Source: Sedimentisphaerales bacterium (lineage in GTDB: Bacteria; Planctomycetota; Phycisphaerae; Sedimentisphaerales; Anaerobacaceae). Taken from it: a stretch of 64,000 nt of DNA. The DNA is taken from NCBI GenBank assembly GCA_016936075.1, contig JAFGPS010000004.1:18227-82226 (forward strand), given 5' to 3'. Positions 6,993-15,308 of the stretch are shown piece after piece. Made by a program: the position numbers and the translations under genes. A model generated the notes under the pieces. The model searched no databases. It was not told where the DNA came from and saw only the letters and a list, made by a program, of their open reading frames with translations. How positions within the stretch are numbered: the stretch's first letter is position 1; each line of letters begins with the position of its first letter.

Positions 6993-8154
6993 AACAAAAC
7001 AACTGAATAAGGATTTATTTGGATGCTCGAAGAAAAAAGAACGTGTCATGGGCATCTTGCCCATGAAGCATGGCCAGGATGGCCATGTCACAAATAGACA
7101 AAACATTCTGTTAGAGTTTCTTAGAATCTTTGTACTTATAGCATTTATGCTGTTAGTCATTAGCGGCTGCGATAAAAGTACGGACAAAAAAGACGATGAA
7201 CAATCATTTGAAATCGACAAAAAGTACGAGCGTGGTCCTCTAACCGCTCATATACGCATAGACAAATCCAAAATAACTATCGCAGATACATTACTTCTCG
7301 AAATCGAAGCGGCAGTAGAATCAGGATATGATGTAAATATGCCGAATGTAAACGAAGTTCTCGCGAATTTCGGTATTGTCGATTGGAAAAATCTTGGTGA
7401 CAAGCTCGATGAAAATAATAATGTCCTCAGTACATATCAGTATCGACTTGAACCTTTTGTATCGGGTACTTTTCCAATACCGGCTTTCAAATTTGGATTT
7501 TATGATGTGAATAATCCAGGCGAAAATCATTACGAGCTTGAAACCGAACCTATAGATATCGAAGTTGCTTCGCTTTTGGGTGAGCAGCGTGAAAATTTGC
7601 AAATCTCTGGTATCGAAGGTGTAGTTGCAATGCCTAAACATGTATCTTATACATGGATATGGATACTGCTCGTTGTTGTGATTGTTATCGCCGTGATATG
7701 TGTTGTAATTTACTTTAAGCGCAAACGAGTAAAAGAGATTGTAAGGATTTTCAGACCTGCACATGAAATCGCATATGAACGTCTGCGTGTATTTGTCGGG
7801 CAAAATCTTATAGAAGAAGGAAAGATAAAGGAATTCTACGAAGGTATAAGTGATATTTTGCGGCACTATATCGAGCATCGTTTCGATTTAAGGGCACCGG
7901 AAAGGACCACTGAAGAGTTTTTATATGAGATTCAATATACAGATGTACTTTCCAAATCGGATAAGGACAGTCTTGGAGAATTTCTTACTCATTGCGATAT
8001 GGTAAAGTTCGCGAAATTTAATCCTACTAAAGAGCAAATACAGAAAACGTTTGATTTGGTAAAGAGCTTTATTGAAAAGACCAAATCCCAGGACAAGAAA
8101 ATTGATGTAACTGAAACAGAGAATGAAGAAACAGTTGAAATCGGGAGTGCATAA
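6982..8154 (+). CDS. Bat-operon lipoprotein/membrane protein with DUF4381-like cytoplasmic domain
   Basis: The annotated frame is 390 residues. The export signal is far inside, LLEFLRIFVLIAFMLLVISGC near residues 38-57, whose LVISGC is a good lipobox. An immunoglobulin-like periplasmic domain follows, then a second membrane segment (WIWILLVVVIVIAVICVVIYF) and a cytoplasmic helical tail (EFYEGISDILRHYIEHRF) as in DUF4381/BatD-type proteins. The 37 residues before the signal include VMGILPMKHGQDGHV, encoded by a dispersed repeat (7043-7091), so the true start is uncertain. The first ATG overlaps the upstream stop by 11 bases and has AGGA upstream, so a translated, repeat-extended N-terminus is possible. 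Confidence 0.75.
   Translation: MTCKTKQLNKDLFGCSKKKERVMGILPMKHGQDGHVTNRQNILLEFLRIFVLIAFMLLVISGCDKSTDKKDDEQSFEIDKKYERGPLTAHIRIDKSKITIADTLLLEIEAAVESGYDVNMPNVNEVLANFGIVDWKNLGDKLDENNNVLSTYQYRLEPFVSGTFPIPAFKFGFYDVNNPGENHYELETEPIDIEVASLLGEQRENLQISGIEGVVAMPKHVSYTWIWILLVVVIVIAVICVVIYFKRKRVKEIVRIFRPAHEIAYERLRVFVGQNLIEEGKIKEFYEGISDILRHYIEHRFDLRAPERTTEEFLYEIQYTDVLSKSDKDSLGEFLTHCDMVKFAKFNPTKEQIQKTFDLVKSFIEKTKSQDKKIDVTETENEETVEIGSA
7043..7091. repeat. Dispersed palindromic repeat (ATGGGCATCTTGCCCATG...GGATGGCCATGTCAC)
   Basis: The perfect palindromic core ATGGGCATCTTGCCCAT is followed by GAAGCATGGCCAGGATGGCCATGTCAC. A second copy lies in opposite orientation at 46211-46252 (TCATGGGCATCTTGCCCATGAAGCATG, then AGGATGGCAAT). 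The copy here falls in the 5' coding region of the DUF4381-like gene and is translated in frame as MGILPMKHGQDGHV. Confidence 0.85.
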
Positions 8155-9243
8155 ATGCAGTTTTATTCGAAGTGGATACTACTGTTATTATTTTTAATAC
8201 CTGCGATGATGTATTTTAATTTTCGCAAAAAGCGTCACGCCGCGCTGAAGTTTTCCAGCTTGCGGGACATGCGGAATTGTTCTATCTCGCTGAGACAGCG
8301 TTTGCGTCCTTTAATGATTTTCGCTCGGTATATTTGCATTGCATTATTGATAGTCGCTCTTGCAAGGCCGAGGAAAGGAACGGTTCTTTCTGAAATTTCC
8401 GCCGAAGGTGTCGCGATGGAAATTGTCGCCGACCGTTCGAGCAGTATGAATACAGAAATGGATTACTATGGCCAGACAGTTAGCCGATTCGATGTTGTAA
8501 AAAGAGTTCTTTCTGATTTCATTGAAGGTGATAAAAAAGAATTTACAGGAAGAGACAGTGACCTGATAGGACTTGTTACTTTCGCAAGATATGCAGATAC
8601 GATATGCCCGATGGTACTTGGTCATAATGTTCTTGTTGAGTTTCTGAAAAAAACGAATACAGTAAATATTCGCAGCGAAGACGGAACCGCGATAGGTGAT
8701 GGAATTGCACTTGCTGCCGCAAGACTGAAGAAAGCTGAAGAAGAATTCCAGAAAAGAAAACAAAAGCTGGCGGAAGAAGGGGAAAATGTTTCAGATGAAG
8801 ACGCTGGTTTCAAAATAAAAAGCAAAGCTATCATTTTGCTTACAGACGGCATAAATAATGTCGGCGATTACAGCCCGACTCAGGCCGCTGAATTAGCGAA
8901 AGAATGGGGAATAAAAATATATACGATTGGTATCGGTTCCGCTGAAGCTTATACTACCGTTCAGTCTATGCTGGGAACTTTTAAAATGCCTGTCGGTCAG
9001 AGCCTTGATGAAGGATTACTCAAGAATATAGCTGAAACAACAGGCGGTTTTTATGGACGTGCCGATGATGCTAAGGCACTTAAACAAATTATCGAAAAAA
9101 TCGATGAGTTGGAAAAAACGGAAGTGAAATCAATACAGTTTACTCAATATTCCGAATTTTTCAGCCCATGGACGCTAACCGCGTTATTAATATTAATATT
9201 GGAAATGTTGGCAAGTTGTACAGTATTTCGTAAGATACCGTAA
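8155..9243 (+). CDS. batA: BatA-like vWA membrane protein
   Basis: 362 residues with the classic BatA layout. There are two N-terminal membrane segments (WILLLLFLIPAMMYF; ICIALLIVALARP), a vWA domain and a C-terminal membrane segment (LTALLILILEMLASC). The metal-binding motif DxSxS is intact as DRSSSMNTE, with the later TDGINNVGD aspartate. Compared with BatB it has an extra charged insertion (KKAEEEFQKRKQKLAEEGE) within the vWA domain. It starts 3 bases after the previous stop. BatA/BatB form membrane complexes involved in envelope or oxidative-stress fitness in Bacteroides and Leptospira; the precise function is unknown. Confidence 0.93.
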   Translation: MQFYSKWILLLLFLIPAMMYFNFRKKRHAALKFSSLRDMRNCSISLRQRLRPLMIFARYICIALLIVALARPRKGTVLSEISAEGVAMEIVADRSSSMNTEMDYYGQTVSRFDVVKRVLSDFIEGDKKEFTGRDSDLIGLVTFARYADTICPMVLGHNVLVEFLKKTNTVNIRSEDGTAIGDGIALAAARLKKAEEEFQKRKQKLAEEGENVSDEDAGFKIKSKAIILLTDGINNVGDYSPTQAAELAKEWGIKIYTIGIGSAEAYTTVQSMLGTFKMPVGQSLDEGLLKNIAETTGGFYGRADDAKALKQIIEKIDELEKTEVKSIQFTQYSEFFSPWTLTALLILILEMLASCTVFRKIP

Positions 9244-9255
9244 AAGGTTTTTAAT

Positions 9256-10278
9256 ATGAATCTTGGAAATGATAAAGCATTGTGGTTGTTATTCGTAGTA
9301 CCGGCTATCCTGGTACCGGCTTACTTATGGTGTTTCTGGCAGAAATCCCGGGCGTTGAAAATGTTAGCTGGAACCGAAATGCTAAAGAAAATAAATGCCT
9401 CTGTAAGTTTTAGAAGGCAGGTATTGAAAGCATTTCTTTTAGTAGCGGCTTACATTAGTATTGTAATTGCGTTGACTGAGCCGAAGTGGAATCCGCAGGC
9501 TGAAAAAATAAAACAGCAGGGGCGTGACGTTTGTATCTTGCTTGATACTTCACGTTCCATGCTTGCAGAGGATATAAAACCGAGCAGGCTCGAACGTTCC
9601 AAACTCGCGATAAGGGATTTGCTTGAGACGCTGCAGGGTGACAGAGTGGCTATCGTGACCTTTGCCGGAAACAGCACTGTCAAATGTCCCCTTACTCAGG
9701 ATTATGCTTTTGTGCGAATGGTACTTACTGATATTTCCACTGAAAGTTCCAGCAGGGGCGGAACGATGATAGGCGATGCGATTCGCAAAGCAACTGAGGA
9801 AGTTTTCGATAAGCAAAGCAGGGAATATAAAGATATAATTCTTATAACCGACGGCGAGGAACAAGAGGGAGTCGAAAGTTTTGCCGAGCAGGCCGCCGAA
9901 AAAGCCGCTGAACAGGGAATCAGGATAATCGCAATCGGGCTCGGTGATGACCAGCAGGGTTCGAGAATTCCAATTACAGGACCGAATGGAGAAACGACTT
10001 TCCTGAAATATAATGGACAGGAAGTCTGGTCGAAACTTGGCAGCGATTTGTTGATGAAGGTCGTTTATGCGACCGATGGTGGAAAATATCTCTCGGTAAA
10101 GCCCGGAACCACGATGGATTTGGGCGCGATTTACAAAGAAGTTATTGCAACCGGGCCAAAACGCGAGCTTGAATCGGCTACAATGATTAGGTATGATGAG
10201 AGATTCCAGATATTTCTGGCTCTTGGATTGATATTATTAGTTTTAGAGACGATGACAAGTGAATGCAAAAAAAGTTAA
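9256..10278 (+). CDS. batB: BatB-like vWA membrane protein
   Basis: 340 residues. Two N-terminal membrane segments are followed by a vWA domain with an intact metal site: LDTSRSM (DxSxS), RGGTMIGDAI and LITDGEEQEG. A last hydrophobic helix (IFLALGLILLVLETM) closes the protein. It is a tandem paralogue of the preceding BatA, 12 bp downstream. The end overlaps the next gene by 20 bases, implying coupled translation. The MIDAS site should bind Mg2+ or Mn2+ and mediate protein contacts. Confidence 0.93.
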   Translation: MNLGNDKALWLLFVVPAILVPAYLWCFWQKSRALKMLAGTEMLKKINASVSFRRQVLKAFLLVAAYISIVIALTEPKWNPQAEKIKQQGRDVCILLDTSRSMLAEDIKPSRLERSKLAIRDLLETLQGDRVAIVTFAGNSTVKCPLTQDYAFVRMVLTDISTESSSRGGTMIGDAIRKATEEVFDKQSREYKDIILITDGEEQEGVESFAEQAAEKAAEQGIRIIAIGLGDDQQGSRIPITGPNGETTFLKYNGQEVWSKLGSDLLMKVVYATDGGKYLSVKPGTTMDLGAIYKEVIATGPKRELESATMIRYDERFQIFLALGLILLVLETMTSECKKS

Positions 10279-11419
10279 AATCCTGTTATTAATGATTTTG
10301 TTTTTAACTGTAAGCCGCTCAGTTTATGCTGATTCTGCGCAAGCTTTGGTTGAGCAGGGCAATAGTCTGTATTCTCAGGGCGATTTCAATAAAGCGATTG
10401 AAAAATATGATGCCGCTCTTATTGACCAGCCGCAGGTACTTGAGCCGAAGTTTAATAAAGCAAACAGTTATTACATGCTCGAAGACTTTTCCGAAGCGAT
10501 AAATCTTTTTAGACAGGTTGCCGCAGAAAGCAAGGATATGGGATTGGTTGCCAAATCGAAATATAATCTTGGTAATTGCTTTTTTCAGCAGGGCATGAAA
10601 CAGAAAGATTCTGATTTGCAGAAATCGGTTGAAGATTTACAGAGCAGTATAGTCAACTGGCGGCAGACACTCGAAATCGAACCTGAGAATCATGACGCCG
10701 CAAAGAATATTGAAGTTGCAAGAATAATTATCAAGGATATTATCGATCAGATAAATAAACAGAAACAAGAGCAGGAAAAACAGGCTCAACAGCAGCAGCA
10801 AATGCAGGAAAAGCTAAAAGAGCTTATTGAAAAACAGAAGTCTTTATCTGAACAATCGCAACAGACACAGGACCAGCTTGAAAAGCAGCAAATTGACCAG
10901 CAGCAGGCTTCGGAAGATTATCAGAAACAATCTCAGGAACAATCGCAATTGCAAGACCAAACTCAGCAGACTAAGCAGGAATTAGAGCAGCAGCAGGATC
11001 CGAATAATCCGATGTCTCAGCAAATGCAGGAGGCCGCGAAGGAACTTGAGCAGGCCGCTGAAAATCAAAAAAATGCACAGCAGCAATTAGATAATTCCGA
11101 TGGAAAAGGTGCAAAGGAATCACAGGACAAAGCATCTGAACATCTTGAGAAAGCCCTTGAAAAAATGTCACAGGGAGATAACCAGCAGCAACAGCAACAA
11201 CCGGGTGGAAATCCGAACCAGGACCAGGAAGAGCAACAAGACCAGAACAGCGACCAAAATCAGGATCAGCAAAACCAATCGGAGCAGGATCAACAACCTC
11301 AGGAAGTAGCCGCTCCAGATGCTACCGCTCAGGAGATTCTCGACAAAGAGCAGAAAGACAAAGAGCAAAGGCAAATGCTTCAAAGGCCCAGCAACCAGAA
11401 AGTTGAAAAGGACTGGTAA
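10259..11419 (+). CDS. batC: BatC-like periplasmic TPR protein with Gln-rich tail
   Basis: 386 residues from a GTG start that overlaps batB. A signal peptide (ILLLMILFLTVSRSVYA) is followed by TPR units (QALVEQGNSLYSQGDFNKAIEKY; LVAKSKYNLGNCFFQQG). From about residue 170 onward the protein is a long low-complexity coiled coil rich in Gln, Glu, Asp and Lys. Bat operons typically contain such an exported TPR protein between BatB and BatD. The Q-rich tail varies freely between species, so only the N-terminal third is likely to be conserved. Confidence 0.85.
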   Translation: MNAKKVKILLLMILFLTVSRSVYADSAQALVEQGNSLYSQGDFNKAIEKYDAALIDQPQVLEPKFNKANSYYMLEDFSEAINLFRQVAAESKDMGLVAKSKYNLGNCFFQQGMKQKDSDLQKSVEDLQSSIVNWRQTLEIEPENHDAAKNIEVARIIIKDIIDQINKQKQEQEKQAQQQQQMQEKLKELIEKQKSLSEQSQQTQDQLEKQQIDQQQASEDYQKQSQEQSQLQDQTQQTKQELEQQQDPNNPMSQQMQEAAKELEQAAENQKNAQQQLDNSDGKGAKESQDKASEHLEKALEKMSQGDNQQQQQQPGGNPNQDQEEQQDQNSDQNQDQQNQSEQDQQPQEVAAPDATAQEILDKEQKDKEQRQMLQRPSNQKVEKDW

Positions 11420-11420
11420 T

Positions 11421-13223
11421 ATGAAAGTTTTAATAAAATGCTTTTTTATATTCTTTGCATATACGATTTTTCTGTCGGGCAATGCCTTTGCACAAGTTCG
11501 TGTTTCTGCGCAGGTTGATTCTTCGACGGATATTTATGTCGGTAAAGAATTTTCATATCAGATTGTAATAGAAGGTACAGGTTCAATTGGACAGCCTGAT
11601 ATGAGTTCTATCCAGCAATATAATCCGAGAGGTCCGAGTACTTCTCGTCAGTCAATCAATACGAATGGGGCTTTAAGAAGTTTTGTAGTTTTGGGTTATA
11701 ATCTTACAGCGGTAAAAGAAGGAGAGATACAATTGCCGCCCGTGACAGTTCCTGTAGATGGGAAAAAATATCAAACCAATCCTGTACGGATTAACGTTGT
11801 AAAACCCGGAACAACAGACAGGCTCGATTTGGAAGTTGAATTATCTGAAAAACAATGCTATGTCGGCCAACCTGTAATTATGACCGTTAAATTTTATGTT
11901 ATGGCTGATATTGGTGATTTTAATTTCAATATACCTGCTTTTACCAGTGACGATTTCTATATCGAAAATCCTGATACAGTAAATCCTCAAGCCAGAGATT
12001 TCAATCTTGGCAATGGAATTATTGCAAGTGTCAGTCAATACAGAACAACTCATAACAACAGAGAGGCAATTCTGGTTACTTTCAGTAAAGTTCTTATTCC
12101 AAAACATTCGGGTGTTATTAATATCGGGCCGACAAGTGTTTCTGCTGATGTAGCAGTGGGAAGGGCACGTTCAAGTGATATATTCGGTGACTTTTTCGGT
12201 TCTAATGTTCAATACCAACGATTCATGGTAAGTTCCAAGCCGCTTGAACTTAAAGTATTGAGTCTGCCCGGGCAAGGTAAGCCCGATAGTTTTTATGGAC
12301 TTATAGGTAACTATTCGATTGAAAGTTCTGCAACTCCTACGGAAGTTAGTGTAGGTGACCCGATTACATTGAATATAAAAATCGGCGGCAACAAGTATTT
12401 AAAACCCATCCAATGGCCCAAACTCGAACAGATTCCTGAATTCGATAAGAATTTCAAGATTCCTTCAGAGCAGGCTTCTCCAGTTCTTGAAAATGGTTAT
12501 AAGGTATTTACCCAGACAATCCGGGCAAATAATGACAAGGTGACAGAAATACCATCCATTCCTCTTGCATATTTTGATGCTGATAAGGGTACATATGTCA
12601 CTGCGAAAACAAAACCTATAAAACTTGAAGTATCTCCGACTAAGATTCTGACAGGTTCGGATTTACTTGGTACTGACTTTTCGCCTGTGAATAAGGAAAT
12701 AGAAGCTGTAAAGCAGGGTCTTTCCGCGAACTATCAGGATATGGATGCTTTGCAGAGCCATGATTTTTCTCCAATAGCTGCTATCGTAAGTCCGGGCTAT
12801 TTAGTCCTTTGGGCCAGTCCTCTTGCGTTTCTTTTATTTAGTGCATTTACGAAAATATATAATAATACATCACCTGAAAAACAGTTACAAAAGCAAAGAC
12901 GCGGCGCATCAGGAAAAGCTATCAGTCAGCTCAAGAGTTTATCTTTATCTGGTTCACCAGAACATATCGAGCAGCTTGCGAGAGTATTGAAACAATATAT
13001 AGGAGACCGATTCAACAAAACAGCCGGTTCTCTTACTTCCAATGATTGCTATGAAGCAATAGTTCACGCGTCGGGTGACACTGAGACGGCTCAACAGTTT
13101 AAAAATATAATTGCTGATTGCGAAGCATCGCGTTATGCTTCGACAGGAGCTAATATTGATTCTGAATGTGTTAATAAAGCTATAGATTTGATTTTAACTA
13201 TTGAAAAGAAATCTGATAAATAA
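11421..13223 (+). CDS. batD: BatD-like protein (multi-Ig membrane protein)
   Basis: I start at the ATG at 11421, giving MKVLIKCFFIFFAYTIFLSG and a clean signal peptide ending NAFAQ; the track ORF's extra 34 residues overlap batC. The 600-residue protein has repeated beta-sandwich domains (VSAQVDSSTDIYVGKEFSYQ; VELSEKQCYVGQPVIMTVKF; SVGDPITLNIKIGGNKYLKP). A membrane helix near the C-terminus (PGYLVLWASPLAFLLFSAF) is followed by a cytoplasmic helical tail. This matches the BatD 'oxygen tolerance' family. It starts right after batC, and its stop overlaps the batE start (TAATG). Confidence 0.92.
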   Translation: MKVLIKCFFIFFAYTIFLSGNAFAQVRVSAQVDSSTDIYVGKEFSYQIVIEGTGSIGQPDMSSIQQYNPRGPSTSRQSINTNGALRSFVVLGYNLTAVKEGEIQLPPVTVPVDGKKYQTNPVRINVVKPGTTDRLDLEVELSEKQCYVGQPVIMTVKFYVMADIGDFNFNIPAFTSDDFYIENPDTVNPQARDFNLGNGIIASVSQYRTTHNNREAILVTFSKVLIPKHSGVINIGPTSVSADVAVGRARSSDIFGDFFGSNVQYQRFMVSSKPLELKVLSLPGQGKPDSFYGLIGNYSIESSATPTEVSVGDPITLNIKIGGNKYLKPIQWPKLEQIPEFDKNFKIPSEQASPVLENGYKVFTQTIRANNDKVTEIPSIPLAYFDADKGTYVTAKTKPIKLEVSPTKILTGSDLLGTDFSPVNKEIEAVKQGLSANYQDMDALQSHDFSPIAAIVSPGYLVLWASPLAFLLFSAFTKIYNNTSPEKQLQKQRRGASGKAISQLKSLSLSGSPEHIEQLARVLKQYIGDRFNKTAGSLTSNDCYEAIVHASGDTETAQQFKNIIADCEASRYASTGANIDSECVNKAIDLILTIEKKSDK

Positions 13224-14032
13224 TGTATAAGAAATTTATAATATTATTGTTTATTTTGTTTGTGTGCATAGGCTCACTTGCCAAAGCTGATTTGACAAAA
13301 GAGCAGAAAAAGGAACTCTTTACACAGGCCAACGAATATTTTCAACAGGCTAACTCGACGGATAACCAGGAAAAAGCCAGCGAGCTTTATGAAAAAGCTA
13401 TTCTCAGTTTCAATAAAATCATAGATGACGGTAATGTAAAAAACGCACGTTTATATTACAACCTTGCAAATGCTTATTTTCTGAATGGCAGTATTGGTAT
13501 GGCGATTCTGAATTATCGCAAAGCAGAGAAGCTCGATAGTTCCGATGAGAATATCAAAAAGAACCTCGCGTTTGCCAGAAGCAGAAGAATTGATAAAGTT
13601 GCAGTAAACACAGAGAAAAAAGTGATGCAGACTCTGTTTTTCTGGCATTACGATTTCTCAATGAAAATAAAGTTTATTCTAACATGTATTTTCTTCGGTA
13701 CTCTTTGTCTGTGCGGTGCTATAACTATACGAAAAGGCCTCACCGGACCGCTTACAGTTACAATGATAATAAGCGGCCTATTGACAATTTTGTTTTTTGT
13801 TTCAGTTTTTATTGAATACAGGAGTCATCACGATACAAGTTATGGTGTCATCACGGCCGGTGAAGTTATTGCACGGCAGGGGGACGGCCAGAATTATCCA
13901 CCAAGCTTCAAGGATTCCTTACATGAAGGTATGGAATTCCAGTTGCTCGAAAGCAGGCCAAGATGGTATCACATCAAACTCACAGATGATAGTACCGCAT
14001 GGATTCCATCAGATACAGCAGAACTGATATAA
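13223..14032 (+). CDS. batE: BatE-like TPR/SH3 membrane protein
   Basis: 269 residues, last gene of the Bat operon. A signal peptide (FIILLFILFVCIGSLAKA) is followed by TPR repeats (ARLYYNLANAYFLNGSIGMAILNYRKAE). Two membrane segments follow (IKFILTCIFFGTLCLCGAI; LTVTMIISGLLTILFFVSV). A C-terminal SH3-like domain ends the protein (VIARQGDGQNYPPSF...WYHIKLTDDSTAWI). This TPR-2TM-SH3 layout is that of BatE. The start codon shares a base with the batD stop. It converges with the MazG-like gene, only 24 bp away. Confidence 0.88.
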   Translation: MYKKFIILLFILFVCIGSLAKADLTKEQKKELFTQANEYFQQANSTDNQEKASELYEKAILSFNKIIDDGNVKNARLYYNLANAYFLNGSIGMAILNYRKAEKLDSSDENIKKNLAFARSRRIDKVAVNTEKKVMQTLFFWHYDFSMKIKFILTCIFFGTLCLCGAITIRKGLTGPLTVTMIISGLLTILFFVSVFIEYRSHHDTSYGVITAGEVIARQGDGQNYPPSFKDSLHEGMEFQLLESRPRWYHIKLTDDSTAWIPSDTAELI

Positions 14033-14056
14033 CAACACAATACAAAAGTTATATTT

Positions 14057-14434
14057 CTACTTTTGATTATATTTGTGATTCTTTCCTTTGAATTCTTCTA
14101 CGGAATATCTTGTTTCGTTTATATCGAGTTTTTCTTTTATAACTTTGGCGATATCAATTTCTGTAAGTTTTGCAAACTCTAAAAGCAGCATCATAATATC
14201 CGCAACTTCGTAAGAAATCTCTGTTTTATTTTTATCCTTAACAGCGGCTTGTTCTTCTTCCTTTGAAGTCATCCACCTGAAATGAGCCATTAACTCACCG
14301 ACTTCAGAACCAATTGCCATCGAAAGATTCTTCGGACAGTGAAACTGCTCCCAGTCCCGTTTGCGTACGAAATCCATAATTAAATTTTGCAGTTCAGAAA
14401 TCGTTACGTTCGTATCATTCCATTCAGTTGCCAT
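14057..14434 (-). CDS. MazG-like nucleotide pyrophosphohydrolase
   Basis: 125-residue all-alpha NTP pyrophosphohydrolase of the short MazG / dCTP pyrophosphatase type. The Mg2+-binding signature ExxE...ExxD is complete: GSEVGELMAHFRW, then EISYEVADIMMLL. Such enzymes hydrolyse non-canonical or excess (d)NTPs to the monophosphate and PPi. The size and the WEQFHCPKNLSMAI stretch match the dCTPase/YpjD-like group. It is a single gene convergent with batE. Confidence 0.88.
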   Translation of the reverse strand: MATEWNDTNVTISELQNLIMDFVRKRDWEQFHCPKNLSMAIGSEVGELMAHFRWMTSKEEEQAAVKDKNKTEISYEVADIMMLLLEFAKLTEIDIAKVIKEKLDINETRYSVEEFKGKNHKYNQK

Positions 14435-14584
14435 TGTATAAATCCTATAACTATAATTTGATTAACAGAGAAAAAATCACAATAGCACCTGATTATAGGA
14501 AAATCAAGCTATTTTCAAAGAACAGGGTTCGGCATATTCTGGACAATATTTCTGAGTAAGCTTCATAATAAAATGAATCTGCTT

Positions 14585-15013
14585 CTAATCGTTATACTGT
14601 TCTGCGTAGTAACCATCGCCGCCAAATACACCATCTTTCCCATAGCTGACTAAATCATAGCTTCCTGGGTTGAAAGAACCCTTGGGGATATAGCCGTACT
14701 CAAAACCCCATGGATCTTTTAACTGGCTTTTTTTCAGATAAGGACCTGACCAGCCCTCTATTCCCGGATTGGTCAGCAGGTCGTTAAGAGTGTTTGGAAA
14801 CTCGCGGCAGTTTAGCGTATAAGAATCTATCGCTGTTTCAATAGGTTTCATTCCGGGCTTTGCCAAATCCCATTTTGATTTGTCAATTTGCTCCCACAAT
14901 CTTGGTGCCGTAATTGCGGTCAGCAGCGAAAGAATAACAATTACCACAAGAAGCTCAATGAGTGTAAATCCATTCATATTTTTTTTATCTCTTTTTAGTA
15001 AAGTCATGTTCAT
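14585..15013 (-). CDS. gspG: GspG-type major pseudopilin (type II secretion)
   Basis: 142 residues. The type III signal peptide is textbook: a short basic leader, then NGFTLIELLVVIVILSLLTAITAP, with prepilin cleavage before the F and Glu at +5. The C-terminal part (SGPYLKKSQLKDPWGFEYGYIPKG) and the Ca2+-loop-like YGKDGVFGGDGYY are diagnostic of GspG. A second start at the internal Met just before NGFTLIE would give a shorter leader. It is isolated here with no other gsp gene nearby, as often in planctomycetes. Confidence 0.9.
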   Translation of the reverse strand: MNMTLLKRDKKNMNGFTLIELLVVIVILSLLTAITAPRLWEQIDKSKWDLAKPGMKPIETAIDSYTLNCREFPNTLNDLLTNPGIEGWSGPYLKKSQLKDPWGFEYGYIPKGSFNPGSYDLVSYGKDGVFGGDGYYAEQYND

Positions 15014-15256
15014 AACCTTTCATAGATGCAGTTAATAAATTTTGATTGCGCGCACATTGACTATAGACATTACATATTATGATTAATTGGTTTACTCTAC
15101 CGCGGTTTTCTATATGAACAGACGAGTGAAAGGGGAAATTTATTGCATGCTTTTTTTTGCTAATGAGAATAATGAATTAAGATGAACCAAAATCTAAATA
15201 CGCTCAATTCAATTTTCTTCAGCCGAATTGATTTAATCTTATCAATATAAAAAAAT
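15014..15256. other. Intergenic region between chemoreceptor terminator and gspG
   Basis: About 240 bp of AT-rich sequence. No c-di-GMP riboswitch core, tRNA or ORF was recognised. It should contain the gspG promoter. Confidence 0.4.
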
Positions 15257-15282
15257 CCAGACGGGCTATTACACCCGTCTGG
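15257..15282 (-). terminator. Rho-independent terminator of the chemoreceptor gene
   Basis: A perfect 9-bp stem CCAGACGGG/CCCGTCTGG with an 8-base loop. On the minus strand it is followed by ATTTTTTTA. It lies 27 bp beyond the stop of the MCP gene. Confidence 0.9.
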
Positions 15283-15308
15283 AAAAAGCAAAACAGTCAA
15301 ATATCCGT

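Noticed and set aside
15014-15256. c-di-GMP riboswitch upstream of gspG
   Set aside because: The GEMM core (GCAAACC ... GGGACGCAAAGC) could not be found.
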